Assembly: GCF_000165395.2 (NCBI RefSeq)
Contig: NW_026261572.1
Coordinates: 558,001-622,000 of the forward strand
Length of the DNA stretch: 64,000 bases
From: Babesia bovis T2Bo
Lineage: Eukaryota; Apicomplexa; Aconoidasida; Piroplasmida; Babesiidae
Direction of reading: 5' to 3'
The translations under genes and the position numbers were made by a program. Position 1 is the first letter of the stretch. Every line of letters starts with the position of its first letter. This document shows, in pieces, positions 52,030 through 63,131 of this stretch. Under the pieces are notes generated by a model. It saw only the letters and a program-made list of their open reading frames with translations. It had not been told where the DNA came from and made no database searches.

Positions 52030-52338
52030 TTACCAAAACACGCCGATGGCGCTCGCCGTCGCGAACACTACAGTTGTGAAGCACGCTGCGGCCACCGTCA
52101 GCCTGCGTATGCGCTTGCGCACTGGCGCATCGCTACTGGGCTGTATGAAGGACGAATTGCGCTGCAGCTTCAAAAATGAATCCCACTGCGACTGGTCGTT
52201 AACCGGGTGACACGGACGATCAGAACCAGCACGTGATTCCTTAGCTCCGGGAGGTTCATACTGGCGCAAGTACAGAAAGTGCTCGTCACGCTTGAACTTC
52301 TGGACCCCGTTTATACGATGCCTTAGAAGACCCTTCAT
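52030..52338 (-). CDS. Small tail-anchored orphan protein
   Basis: 102 residues from the ATG at 52338 (MKGLLRHRINGVQKFKRDEH). The body is basic and hydrophilic. A C-terminal hydrophobic segment (RRLTVAAACFTTVVFATASA, then IGVFW) follows an Arg-rich stretch, typical of a tail-anchored or single-span mitochondrial or ER protein. The frame opens further upstream, but only to a TTG codon. It converges on the hydrolase gene (26 bp gap). I could not splice it in frame to the PET117 gene 123 bp upstream, so it is treated as separate. Confidence 0.55.
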   Translation of the reverse strand: MKGLLRHRINGVQKFKRDEHFLYLRQYEPPGAKESRAGSDRPCHPVNDQSQWDSFLKLQRNSSFIQPSSDAPVRKRIRRLTVAAACFTTVVFATASAIGVFW

Positions 52339-52461
52339 GGGACCCCGGGATGTACGTCGTACCCGCGGCAAATTGTAACACTCGCTGTTTTCTCAATACA
52401 CCGCCGGGAAATAGAACTCGCAGTAATTTTGCAGTAAATGTTACATATACAGTAGACCCAT

Positions 52462-52620
52462 CTAACCGGATTTGCCGCGCTTCTCGATCTGCTGCTGGAT
52501 GTCACGAACAACCGCAGCGTGACGGCGAGCGTGCTGCCTACGCTTGTTCCAAATAACAGCAGCAACAGAGGAAACTGAAAAGCACAAGGAACCCAGGAAA
52601 ACTACACGCTTGCTCACCAT
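52462..52620 (-). CDS. PET117: PET117-like cytochrome c oxidase assembly factor (52 residues)
   Basis: The ATG at 52620 and stop at 52462 give 52 residues. The protein starts MVSKRVVFLGSLCFSVSSVA (one hydrophobic span), then AVIWNKRRQHARRH, then AVVRDIQQQIEKRGKSG. Human PET117 has the same plan: a short N-terminal span, a basic segment and VIRDIERQIRKKEN. PET117 sits in the mitochondrial inner membrane and supports cytochrome c oxidase assembly (heme a synthesis). The usual C-terminal extension of 30 or more residues is absent. A GT directly after the last codons could be a donor, but no downstream acceptor gives an open frame with recognisable sequence. A short gene, but the motif match is good. 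Confidence 0.75.
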   Translation of the reverse strand: MVSKRVVFLGSLCFSVSSVAAVIWNKRRQHARRHAAVVRDIQQQIEKRGKSG

Positions 52621-53109
52621 GCGGTATAAAGGTCACATTAACCTACACTTAATACAACATAATCAAGCAATTCACTAGACAATATAATCACACTACCACT
52701 GGAAACAATATCCAATATGGATTCCACAATAATGTGCCTTGATCAACGTAGATAAAAACATCACAATGGGCCCTAAGGAATCTGAGCTATGACTCAACAA
52801 TCAACGCTAAATATGCCATAAACCATTGTATAATTACATATGAAGGTGTTATTTCGGGAAGGTGTAAAGAAAGATACCAAATATGAGATACACCGAACGC
52901 GTGGAAGGTTCCCACGTAGCCAGGAGGGCTTAATAGGGCAGGCGAACACAGTAGACTAACGATGTGTAAATCGAACATAACTTTGATAAATACATATTAA
53001 ATGTGATATTCCAGGCTACAAATGGAATGAAAACAATGTCATAGCGCGCTAGGTGCTCTCAACACCATTGGGATGTGTATCTACACAGTGATGCAACGAC
53101 CTCGCGATC
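52621..53109. other. Divergent intergenic region, no gene seen
   Basis: 489 bp between the PET117 and exportin-5-like starts, AT-rich. Only a 63-codon shadow frame (52787-52978) occurs. Probably two promoters. Confidence 0.5.
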
Positions 53110-56100
53110 ATGTTTCGAAGCGAAGTCGTAGCGTCGGTGTTCGTGGCCCATGAAGGCAGCTACGCGGCAACCCAGCAGCTGCAGCAGCTGGTAGAATGCC
53201 GCGACGAGAGCCCACTAACCGTGGAAACCCACAGGCACCTGACGCTGACGTACGATGTACTGATATCACTCACGCAAATTCCACACAACAGTAGCGATGA
53301 AGCGGTATTGGCATTCGTATCGACCAAGGGAGCTGCAGCTACCAGAGAAAATTACATTGAATGTGTGGATCTACTAAGATTCTATGGGTTCACATTGCTG
53401 GTGAAGCTATTTGAAAACAATTGGCATAACATGACTGAAGAACTTAAAACAAGATGCAAGCGCGATGCTGAATGTCTGTTCTCTGGCGGTAGATTAGAAG
53501 CTACCGTGGCAGCGGAATACAACGCATTGGCCATACCAAAAGTAACGCAGTACTTGGCCACCATAGCCATGAGAGAGTGGCCAGTGGGATGGACTGAACT
53601 AATACCATTCTGCTTGCAGTCAATCAATGCACGCTTGAACCCGTTATGTAACGACGCCAATGCCTGCAAGCAAACATTGGCTGAATTGCGGATATTTGGA
53701 GGCCTCCTTTCAGAAATATCAGCGGATATCAGCGACTGCATGGAGAACAAGCTGTTGTATAAGAAGAGAACCCAGGTCTTGGCTTTGCTACAAAACAACA
53801 TATGCGATATCTTTTTGCTGATACGTAGAGTTATCATGCTGGGCATGATGAATGGCCACCCGCAAATGCAGCACATGGTCATAACCATATTCCGCAATAT
53901 GTCAATGAACATGGAAGGATTCATATTTGTGGCATTTGACGTGGATGAATTCCTTAGGATCAACGCCAACTCGCAGCATAGATCGGATATAATACAAACG
54001 ATGCACAACATATGCACAAACGTAGTATTAAAACCACTGAAAAATATGCCAAAGCACCCGGAAGTAGACCTATCTAACGAAAGTGTATATAGAACCAAGT
54101 TAGGGCGCTTCCTACGAAATATAGTAGCAGTTGGGGAGTCGATACCACTGGACACGTCCCTAGACACTGCATGTGACGAGCTGCAGTTGGCACAGGCCTT
54201 AAAGCTACTCTTCGATCGCAATGGAATCTATGTACTAGGCAATGTAGACACGGAGTCACTCAAGCTGTTGTGCGATTACGTCATAGGCAGATTGGTGATG
54301 CACCCATCCATGCAAATCGCAATTTGTGCGGTTAACGCACTGAATGTCATGCTACGCAGAATGTCCTCGCTGGGCGAGGGAAGACTTGTAGGCGAGTATA
54401 TAGCAGGGCAGTTTGTACCAAACCCAGCAATAAGGTGGCTTGATCATCGCAGGATGCTATTGATCCTTTTCATACGCTCCCTGAAAATGGGAAATGCAGC
54501 TTTACAGGACGATAGCACCGACCAAATATCATCGGCAACGATGGACGCCTTTATCGCAGATGCAGTGAGCACCCCTATAGTCAGGGCACAAAGATGGTCC
54601 AAGCTGCTATTCGCATATACACCTATAGACGACGAGTTCTGCGTGGGACACTTAAAGACCTTCGAACCCAGATTTGCATCACTGAGGTCAGCGATACTGA
54701 ATTGCGTATCGCTGTTGTGCACCGTGAGCCATGACTACATGAACATGTCCATCAAGGCACTAGCGGATATATTCACCACGGCGCAAAGCGTTGTAATGGA
54801 ATCACCATGTGTAATGGGAGCCAGTGCGTGCACAATGCCGGGGATATCAGAGAAACGGTTGCAGTGGACGTGTAAAAAGCTGGTACTGTTCGACGGGACG
54901 TGCTTCATGTTCGAGGCGGCGCTGTCCAGGTTGCGGAGCGCAACCATAGACGCCACTGTAACAGCGGAGAATACTAAAGTGCCGGAGTGGCTGCAGCCAG
55001 CTGCAGCAAGTAAAGTGCTACACGCAGCACAAGCCAAGTCAGGTGGCGAAATGATAGATACCTGGATATCAAGCTCAATGACCTATTTACTCCACATGAT
55101 AGGGCTGCAACTACCAGGGGTCCACTGCGCACAATTGGAAGTGCGCAGGCTCAGTATGCTTTCCAGTTCAGCGCACCTCCTGATGTATAGCCCGGAACCA
55201 CTGGAACGGATCCTGGAATACGTCATCACGTTGCTACTAGTAAAAAATGCAGGACCCATGCAAGATAATAAAGTCTGCAAGGCGGCGTTAGTGACGCTAA
55301 TAGCACTGTGCAAAAACTGCTCAGCGCTGGTGTCGCCATACGTGGAGCCCATAGTACACAGGATTAGGCATTGCCTGGCAATGGCAGAGGATGAGATGTA
55401 TAGAGACCTCTTGCTGGAGGCACTAGTGGCACTCACGTCGTGCCTCCAGAACTACGAAACTCTGAAACGGTTGACACATGAAATTATCGCACCACACGCT
55501 GAGGAGATCAAAGCCCTGGCAGCTAAACTGACCTCAGTTAAACCAGACGAAAGACCAGTTCTCCTGTTTGATATACTCTATGGACAAAACCCATCGCAAC
55601 ATCTAGAAGAAAGCCAGATAGGATCACCAACAAGATTAGAGGTCCTCCCAAGTGCTAAGTCAATAGAAAATACTCTGGACCAGGGACGAAGAAACCTGCG
55701 AAGAGTACTCACGATGTCGCTGTATATAATTAGGTGCGCTGCAATGCCACAGGATGACAGGAAAGAGGCATCTAGGCACCCACTAGAAGATATGCTGCCG
55801 GAGCTGAATGCATCAATATGTACCATACTGGCAGCAATGTCAGGTATGTGGAAACCAGGATTCAGGACGCAAAGTGACTGGCGAAAGGCAGTGTTAAGCC
55901 CAGGAGAAGAGGAATGGATTGCACTCCAGGGGTTCAATGAAGCCATAGCTAGTGAAGACAGCCTCCGGAAACTTGTAGAAGCGGTTTTCAGCATACCCGC
56001 GAATATAGATAATAAACTGGTACGGAAGTGTAGAAGACATGATTTCTTACTCAGGCAGTCTGCGTTAAAGCTATGTGGTGAAATATTTGCCACAGCAGCT

Positions 56101-57333
56101 ATACAGAATTCGGAAACTATACAAACGTGCCAAGAGACCATCATCGCAGAAGCACTAGTGGAACCACTGGAGTGGGTATCAATGTTCCATTTGGCCCAAT
56201 TCCTTAAGTTCGCAATGATACCGGCTAAACTGTCGCTACGCAGGATCTTGCCAAAGGTTATAGCAACCATATCGGAAAGGATTAATTCAGAATGGAAAGC
56301 ACTGAATAGAGTGCAACGCAATCTTTTAGGTACCGATAAAGAACATGAGTCAAGTGAAATGGTGGAGTCCAGGATAATGCATCTGTATTATTTACGGGTA
56401 TATGCATGTATAGAAACTGGGCAGCAACTAATGGCATTAGTGGCCACACTCCTCAGGGCACGCAGCTCCCAAATAATCGAGCCAGAGTCACAACCCGGGT
56501 CAGATGACGTTATAATGGGCTCATCAGATCAAATATCGGTAGTTTTTGGCTCGCGAGAGCTGCTTACGAGTATATTGCAGTGCCTCTGTAGCGCACTGTG
56601 CTGGCCACATTGTAGATGTATAACGGAAGCACTGAGGTTACTCAGGACATATGCCAAAACGGCAGTGACGCTAGATAAATCATCTGTGAAGTTGTTCCAG
56701 GCGTTCGGGCCCGAAGTGCTTCTAGTGCTGCACAAACAGCTGCAGTCACAGCGGACATTCGACCCCCTGAACCTAGGTAACGCCGAGGCACACGGATCAA
56801 CCACGACCGCCTATAAACGATTCTGGTCAAACACAAGGGATGGAAGCTCGAATTATATAAAGGAATTTGTAAATACCATGTGCAGCCTATATGAAGCCAT
56901 GGTCAAGTGCCACCCAGGATTGTCAAGCGTAGTGGTACAAGGTGAAGTAAATGTACAGGCATTGTTGAATTATAGTGCCATTGTAGAGGTAATCAAGTTG
57001 CTGATGCCATACCTACAGGAACACGAATGTCTAACCTTCCTAACCAAAGTAATCGCACAAAACTCGATAGATTCAAGATCACTGCTCCAAGCAGGCGTAG
57101 AAGCAAATGTAGCAGTAGGTACAACAACACTCAGTACATATCCAACAGAACCAAGATGCCAGGACAAATGCCAAAATGACGCAAATGAACGCCAGTGTGT
57201 TAGAGACACGCTCATCCAAAGGTAAGGGTACACATCTAATGTTATAACAATAACAGAGATTGAATGCTGCAGCACTGGAGAAAGCGATGACGAATTCCTA
57301 GGATCAGATATAGCATACCTGCTATTCGAGTAG
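53110..57333 (+). CDS. XPO5: Exportin-5-like karyopherin (three exons)
   Basis: Exons 53110-57114, 57149-57221 and 57257-57333 give 1,384 residues; introns are 34 and 35 nt. Without splicing the frame ends at 57225 with an unlikely tail (NERQCVRDTLIQR). With it the end reads KMTQMNASVLETRSSKEIEC and a 23-residue acidic tail that finishes YLLFE. The N-terminal importin-beta-like region matches exportin-5/Msn5: LRFYGFTLLVKLFENNWHNM, LFSGGRLEATVAAEYNALAI, ATIAMREWPVGWTELIP. The rest is HEAT repeats. Exportin-5 family members carry tRNA, double-stranded RNA or phosphoproteins with RanGTP out of the nucleus. Since Babesia are known to lack Dicer and Argonaute, miRNA precursor export is unlikely here. 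Confidence 0.75.
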
Positions 57334-57409
57334 GGTACGCGCGAGCGCCCCCATCCTTGGCAGTAGCCGCGCTAACGCGCAAACAGTCATTAAAATCATA
57401 AATAAACTA

Positions 57410-58969
57410 ATGCAAAAATCAGTAGAATCAACTTGTAAGTATTGTGGCTCGGATCAGATCGAGTCCTGCAAGCAGCAGGGTGAACTCGTCTGCCGAAACT
57501 GTGGAGCTGTATTACAGGAAAATAACGTACTGGAAGCTGTACAATATGCAGAAAATCCAGCGGGAAACTCCACACTCATCGGGAGGTTCGTACCCACCGG
57601 AGGTGGTGGTATGGGCTCACTGAAATATAGCTCATCACAGACATTGGATCAACTGGTTAAACGCGGAGAACAAAATATACAGAGGACAGCATGCCACCTG
57701 AATATATCAAGCGAATTGGTAACAAAAGCTACACGGATATACTCACTAGCAGTACAACGCAACTTCACAATGGGTAGAAACAATAAACATGTAGCCTGCT
57801 GCTGCCTATACACAGCGTGCCGCAGATTCAAAGCACCGTATTTGCTTATCGATTTTGCTGATGTACTGCAAGTTCCAGTAAAAATTATAGGACAGGTGTT
57901 CATGAAACTAGTAAGGATGCTACACCTGGAAGTGCCAAATGTTGACCCGTCCATCTTCTTCGAAAGGTTTGCTAACGAGCTACAACTAAAGGATAAAGTG
58001 GACCAGATTATCACAACAGGGGTTAGATTAATACAGGCCATGAGAAGAGATTGGTTATGCACAGGACGCAGACCAACAGGACTATGTGGAGCTGCACTGG
58101 TAGTAGCAGCACGTATACACGGAGTGCCATTAAACGCAGAAGCAGTGGCATCCGTAGTGAGAATATCACACCCAACCATCATGAAGAGACTCTCGGAATT
58201 CAGAGGAACCTCCACCGCAAGGCTACTGACCACCGAAATCGATACTGTAGACCTCGAAAAGCTCCCAGCAAACCCATACCCACCCTGTATGGTAACCAAG
58301 ATGCTAGCAATTGAAAAGAAACGACGATTGGAGTCGGATACCGTCTCTACATGCTCGGATAACGCACGACCATCGGAAACAAGCGAAGAGCTGAGTCCAC
58401 TGCTATCACCAAAGCAATTGCCAGCACTTGGTGATATTGACCTCAAGCTGCCAAATGAATTGTTATGCTCAGACGAGCCCACAGCCAACGACATTAATCG
58501 CATAGCAAACAGCATCATCGAAGCTACGCCACAGTTGGGATGGGTAGTAAGCAACCAATCAACGGAAATAATACCATATGAAGATAAACAGACACAAGAA
58601 ACTGCTACATGTACAACTATCGCAATACCGGAAATTAACGGTGAAGGGTTCCTGAGCTCAGATGATGAAGATGATGAACGCGAGTTCAGTAAAATGATAC
58701 TAAGCCCAGAAGAAAAGGAAGCTAAAACATTACTGTGGGATGAAGTTACAAAGGATATCATGCCGGAAGTGTGGCGCAGGCAAGCTGAAAGGAAACGCAA
58801 AGAGGCATTAGGTAAAACTGTTAAAAAGAGGAAATATTGCAGAAAGACGTATTCAGACTACCCAGAAGCACAAAATGCAGCAGAGTCCACGCGTATGGCG
58901 CTGGAACGACATGCAAAGCATTTCTCAAATCGCATGAATCAGGAATTCCTAGATTCTATCCTAGCATAG
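57410..58969 (+). CDS. BRF1: TFIIIB subunit BRF1 (TFIIB-related factor)
   Basis: 519 residues in one exon. The zinc ribbon has Cys9/Cys12 (CKYC) and Cys28/Cys31 (CRNC). Two cyclin-like repeats follow (about 80-165: ATRIYSLAVQRNFTMGRNNK, VACCCLYTACR; about 175-265: LCGAALVVAARIHGVPLNAE, VASVVRISHPTIMKRLSEF). The long C-terminal arm ends in the Brf homology region with a KRKKRKYCRKTY-type basic element (observed KKRKYCRKTYSDY). BRF1 with TBP and BDP1 recruits RNA polymerase III to tRNA and 5S genes. The 76-bp gap to the exportin gene on the same strand is short. Confidence 0.92.
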   Translation: MQKSVESTCKYCGSDQIESCKQQGELVCRNCGAVLQENNVLEAVQYAENPAGNSTLIGRFVPTGGGGMGSLKYSSSQTLDQLVKRGEQNIQRTACHLNISSELVTKATRIYSLAVQRNFTMGRNNKHVACCCLYTACRRFKAPYLLIDFADVLQVPVKIIGQVFMKLVRMLHLEVPNVDPSIFFERFANELQLKDKVDQIITTGVRLIQAMRRDWLCTGRRPTGLCGAALVVAARIHGVPLNAEAVASVVRISHPTIMKRLSEFRGTSTARLLTTEIDTVDLEKLPANPYPPCMVTKMLAIEKKRRLESDTVSTCSDNARPSETSEELSPLLSPKQLPALGDIDLKLPNELLCSDEPTANDINRIANSIIEATPQLGWVVSNQSTEIIPYEDKQTQETATCTTIAIPEINGEGFLSSDDEDDEREFSKMILSPEEKEAKTLLWDEVTKDIMPEVWRRQAERKRKEALGKTVKKRKYCRKTYSDYPEAQNAAESTRMALERHAKHFSNRMNQEFLDSILA

Positions 58970-59140
58970 GGCAACGTGCACAAGTCCCATGCAAACTTAC
59001 ATAGGGCTATAGCCTAATTCTAATGTATCACTATTATTTCCATGGTATATTAGCACTTAGCCGAGTATGGGTCATCATAAATATATAGTACTAAGGATTA
59101 TAACATATCCGAGTCACATGGACTCTAAAGTGATATCCAC

Positions 59141-62100
59141 TTAAGGGGACAATAGTCGGCGACAACCATGCTCAATGAAAAATGAACCTACCATGTCCAA
59201 AAGCAAAATAGCAATGACATGAAGACGAATCATGTGACCTGGTATCTCAACCAAAGAGAAGAAGTTAGCCAGTGGACTGATCAAGTCACAAACAAGCAAT
59301 AAAATGAAAAAAGTAGCAGCAGCCAATGGACGGTAAACAAACTTGTTATCCATAAGAGATTCCATATAGGGATAACCCTGGTAATTGGCCAAAAAACCCG
59401 ATATGTTGACCACGAAGCAGCCATAAAAAACAAGTGTGTTTACCAAATTGGCCTCAAATGGTGTATCGAGATCAGCAACGTACCCAGGAGGTCTCCCAAT
59501 CATACCAAGAGACCATAGGCGCATTATCACACCCACGTGTAAACAACACTGTAAAGCGAAACTGGTAAAGTTACTGGGTTTAAATATGGACTCCTCAGGA
59601 CGCTTAGTACTGTGAACCTGTGATGGTTTTGACCTGGATAATGCCATTAACATGGCGGTGTAAAGAAGTGAATAGGCTGTTGTCTGAGCATCACTGAAAT
59701 TAACACCATCAACAGCCAATACAGACATGCTCAACGATGTTATCAGAGAATTGATACCAATGATCTTGTACATCACAACCACATTAGTAAGCGCGCAACG
59801 GCCACTGCGAACCAGTAATGGTACGCAGTAAACGTCACTCTTGCGATAGGTAAAGGGTGAGGCTATGCTAGCCTCACCAAGTTTCAATTCTGGTATTTCG
59901 TCCTCCAAATCACGCTTCAACTCCTCAAGCATCGCACGATGACGGACGTTCTTATGACGATTTATCAAATCCGAAAGTTTTCCCACATTGGAGCCAGAAT
60001 TCTTAGTAAACGCACTCTTAAGAAGCGATATGCCAACATGGGATGCCTTAAGGGCAGCCATGTCATTAGTACCATCACCACACATAGATGTTTTCATACC
60101 AGCGCGCTTAAACGTACGGATGATAAACTCCTTCTGCTGCGGGGATACACGGGCAAATACAGTAGCATTAAGCACAACGTGCACCAGTGCCTTACGACCA
60201 GTTTCACGTTCAAATGTAATCAAGGCGTCAATAGTAGGACCCGTAATGCATAAACGCATGGAGGACTTCAATTGGTGCATCTCACTGATGAAATCGATGC
60301 CACCCTTGGATATAGGCTCGCCATTACGTAAGCGCCATGTAAATCGCTTGCCATCTGCCACGAGAATTGCAAAGTCACTGTTAACAGCGATTGATGAATG
60401 ATACTTATCAATACGACGGTCACCGATCTCAACGGTATCAGCAACGTGACATGCAGTAAGAACGTTGTCACCAGTGATCATAACGATCTTGTGGCCCTCA
60501 AGCTGCCTCATACAAATTATAGACGAGGGCTTAATCGGAGCCTCGAGAGCAAGAAAACCAACAAAATCCAAATCACACTCAACTTCAGAACGTAACACCG
60601 ATGCTGCGTCCTCTGGATTTATGACCAAACGCTTGCAGGCAAGTGCAATTACACGCATACCACCAATGGCTAAACGTTGGTATACAGAGTCATAGTAATT
60701 AGGGACATCACGAAGCAATGGACGAAGACGCTCTGGAGCACCCTTGCACAATAACATGATACAACCATCATAGGTGTTATCAAATGATATAGTAGAATTG
60801 CCATATGGTGACGCAGTTGCCCCGGGATTTCCAGCATTCTTAGCGGCATTTGAAACGGCATTCAAGATATCCTTGCTCCAGTAACTGGCATTGCCCTTTA
60901 CACTGATAATAGTGGACATGCGACCAAGCTCAGATGTAAATTGCCAACGACGTAAGATAGTGATCTTGGATTGAGCTATACTAGTATTAGTATTGAAAAA
61001 CCAGGGCTGGTGTGATTCAACGGTCTTGTTGTCATTGCATAAAGTCCAACCAAGGTGCTCAAAACCAGCCTTCTCCATAGGGTCACCAACAGTCTTGCCA
61101 CCAACACGCGTTATCGAGTGGCAGCCACCAATGACCAAAGCGGTGGATATGGGTATAGGTATTTCATCCGTATTACCCTTGTCAGGCATTGTGCTATCAT
61201 CCAATACCACACCGGCCACCTTCATGTGGTCATCAGTCAAAGTACCTGTCTTATCAAAAGCACAAACGTCCAACTGACCAGCATAAGGAACACGAAATGG
61301 CTCAGTGCAATATATACCACGCTTGTGTAGTTGTAAAATGGCTAATGTTACGGCCATTGAGAGGATAACTGGAAACTCAGGTGGAATAACAGAGGTGATA
61401 ATATGAAGAACCGTAAGAATCAATTTCTTCAAAGTTGCAGTTGGCAAGCGCTTAATAACAAAAATGCAGGATGTCACAGCAAATGTAAGCAATATTCCCA
61501 AAAAGCACCAACCCTCAGTAGTAGAAGCAGATACACGGTCACCAGAATGCATGATGGCATTCACCAATCTACCCTGATATGATTCAAAACCGGTCCTTAA
61601 AACCACACAAACGCAACCGGATTTAGGAGTTACCAATCCAGAAAAGGATTTACCCTCTGTACGACATAATACAATGGATGTACCCGAAAAGACTGTGCAT
61701 TGCCTAAGCTCGCCATCTGTAGCAACGGACTGCCGAGTTGACACTTCATTCAAATCAAACGCTGACTTGAATTGTGGAACTGATTCACCAGTTAGAATGG
61801 ATTCATCCACAACAACCTCACCAGATAGAATTAAACAGTCCGCAGGAGCAATAGTAGCAGAACTAGCAGGATCATGGGATAATAGAAACAAATCGCCGGG
61901 ATATAAGCCAGTGCTACTGATGCTGTGCCACTTGCCATCACGGTAAACTGTTACGTTGTTAGGAGGAATACGCATAGAATTAATACGGTCATAATCACGA
62001 ATACGCTTGTTTACCATCTGTACCTCAATGACTACAATAGCAAACACAGATAACATAGAATAGTACCAATAGTCATCTAGTATCCACATCAACGAGGAAC

Positions 62101-62881
62101 CTAATTGGAAAATAAAAAATGGACTAAGAAAAGCATCAAATAACATGGACCAAAAATTACAAGCAGGAATCTCGTAATCATTGTCACCGTAAGTCTCACC
62201 ACAAACAGTAAGCGAACGTTCCATGCCCAGTGAAGTGTTGCTCCCAGAGTCCTTAGCACTTAAACCTCTCCATGAGGCTAAGACGTTTCGATTAACTGAA
62301 TCAATATGCTCCACAGCACGAAAGGAACCACTGGCATCATCCAAAATGTACTTACGATGACCATAACGATAGTATGTATATAGACGAGATTTCTTAAGAG
62401 GTATTAAAACAGCATCATGTGTCTTGTGCTCATCTAGGGAATCCACAGATGAAGGCTCAGTAACATAAACATGAGTTGCAACACGTCTAACATAGATACT
62501 AAACTCATCAGAACCCTCTATAAACATACAACGATCGTAGAAAAAGAATAAACGGGTCTTTATGCTCCATAGACATAGTAACATAGCAATCAATAACATA
62601 AGAACTAATGCTAAAAGAACCATGAGGAATGTTTCACCCTTGGTCTGACTTTTAAGACGATTGCCAATGTGCCCAAAATCTATACGAAGACCAACATCCT
62701 GACCTTTAACACTAGAATCTGACATAGGCTCAGTAAAAATCGATAAAATCTCAAAAATCTTCCTAGAATGGAACACACATGACGATATAGCCAACACAAA
62801 TACCGTTATGCTGAAACGCAAAAATACTGCATCCTTACCAACATAACGGTAAACACTTCGAGTGTGACCCACTTTAGCCAT
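59141..62881 (-). CDS. SPF1: P5A-type ATPase (Spf1/ATP13A1-like)
   Basis: 1,246 residues from the ATG at 62881 (MAKVGHTRSVYRYVGKDAVF); the frame upstream has no ATG. The P-type ATPase order is complete: TGESVPQF (actuator), PPEFP in the membrane helix M4 (near 500), CAFDKTGTLTDD (phosphorylated Asp543), KGAPERLR, MITGDNVLTACHVAD, and MCGDGTNDMAALKASHVGIS. PPEFP in place of PPELP and about ten membrane spans fit class P5A, an ER helix dislocase that removes mistargeted mitochondrial transmembrane segments. It converges on BRF1 (171 bp) and diverges from the MFS gene. It is single-exon and intact. Confidence 0.93.
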   Translation of the reverse strand: MAKVGHTRSVYRYVGKDAVFLRFSITVFVLAISSCVFHSRKIFEILSIFTEPMSDSSVKGQDVGLRIDFGHIGNRLKSQTKGETFLMVLLALVLMLLIAMLLCLWSIKTRLFFFYDRCMFIEGSDEFSIYVRRVATHVYVTEPSSVDSLDEHKTHDAVLIPLKKSRLYTYYRYGHRKYILDDASGSFRAVEHIDSVNRNVLASWRGLSAKDSGSNTSLGMERSLTVCGETYGDNDYEIPACNFWSMLFDAFLSPFFIFQLGSSLMWILDDYWYYSMLSVFAIVVIEVQMVNKRIRDYDRINSMRIPPNNVTVYRDGKWHSISSTGLYPGDLFLLSHDPASSATIAPADCLILSGEVVVDESILTGESVPQFKSAFDLNEVSTRQSVATDGELRQCTVFSGTSIVLCRTEGKSFSGLVTPKSGCVCVVLRTGFESYQGRLVNAIMHSGDRVSASTTEGWCFLGILLTFAVTSCIFVIKRLPTATLKKLILTVLHIITSVIPPEFPVILSMAVTLAILQLHKRGIYCTEPFRVPYAGQLDVCAFDKTGTLTDDHMKVAGVVLDDSTMPDKGNTDEIPIPISTALVIGGCHSITRVGGKTVGDPMEKAGFEHLGWTLCNDNKTVESHQPWFFNTNTSIAQSKITILRRWQFTSELGRMSTIISVKGNASYWSKDILNAVSNAAKNAGNPGATASPYGNSTISFDNTYDGCIMLLCKGAPERLRPLLRDVPNYYDSVYQRLAIGGMRVIALACKRLVINPEDAASVLRSEVECDLDFVGFLALEAPIKPSSIICMRQLEGHKIVMITGDNVLTACHVADTVEIGDRRIDKYHSSIAVNSDFAILVADGKRFTWRLRNGEPISKGGIDFISEMHQLKSSMRLCITGPTIDALITFERETGRKALVHVVLNATVFARVSPQQKEFIIRTFKRAGMKTSMCGDGTNDMAALKASHVGISLLKSAFTKNSGSNVGKLSDLINRHKNVRHRAMLEELKRDLEDEIPELKLGEASIASPFTYRKSDVYCVPLLVRSGRCALTNVVVMYKIIGINSLITSLSMSVLAVDGVNFSDAQTTAYSLLYTAMLMALSRSKPSQVHSTKRPEESIFKPSNFTSFALQCCLHVGVIMRLWSLGMIGRPPGYVADLDTPFEANLVNTLVFYGCFVVNISGFLANYQGYPYMESLMDNKFVYRPLAAATFFILLLVCDLISPLANFFSLVEIPGHMIRLHVIAILLLDMVGSFFIEHGCRRLLSP

Positions 62882-63131
62882 TGTGAATTCTACAAGCAAG
62901 GACTAACCTAACAATTGTCTAATCGCGGGGAGATACACCCAGTGTGTAACCATACAAAAAACATATAGAATCATACACAATATTACAACATGTTAGATAT
63001 ATAATGGAAATAGTACATTATAAAGAAATAAAAGATAATGTGCATGATTTTTCAGAGATAAAAAGGACCTGTTTCGCTGGGGTGCTAGATAAGATTCCAT
63101 TCATAGGATAAAAACATAATGATTCTATGCA

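Noticed and set aside
52030..52620. PET117 and the small tail-anchored protein as one gene
   Set aside because: No GT-AG join between 52462 and 52338 keeps both frames open without disrupting the PET117 motif.
57222..57225. Stop at 57225 as the end of the exportin-5-like gene
   Set aside because: Two short introns replace the unlikely tail by a coherent acidic C-terminus ending at 57333.
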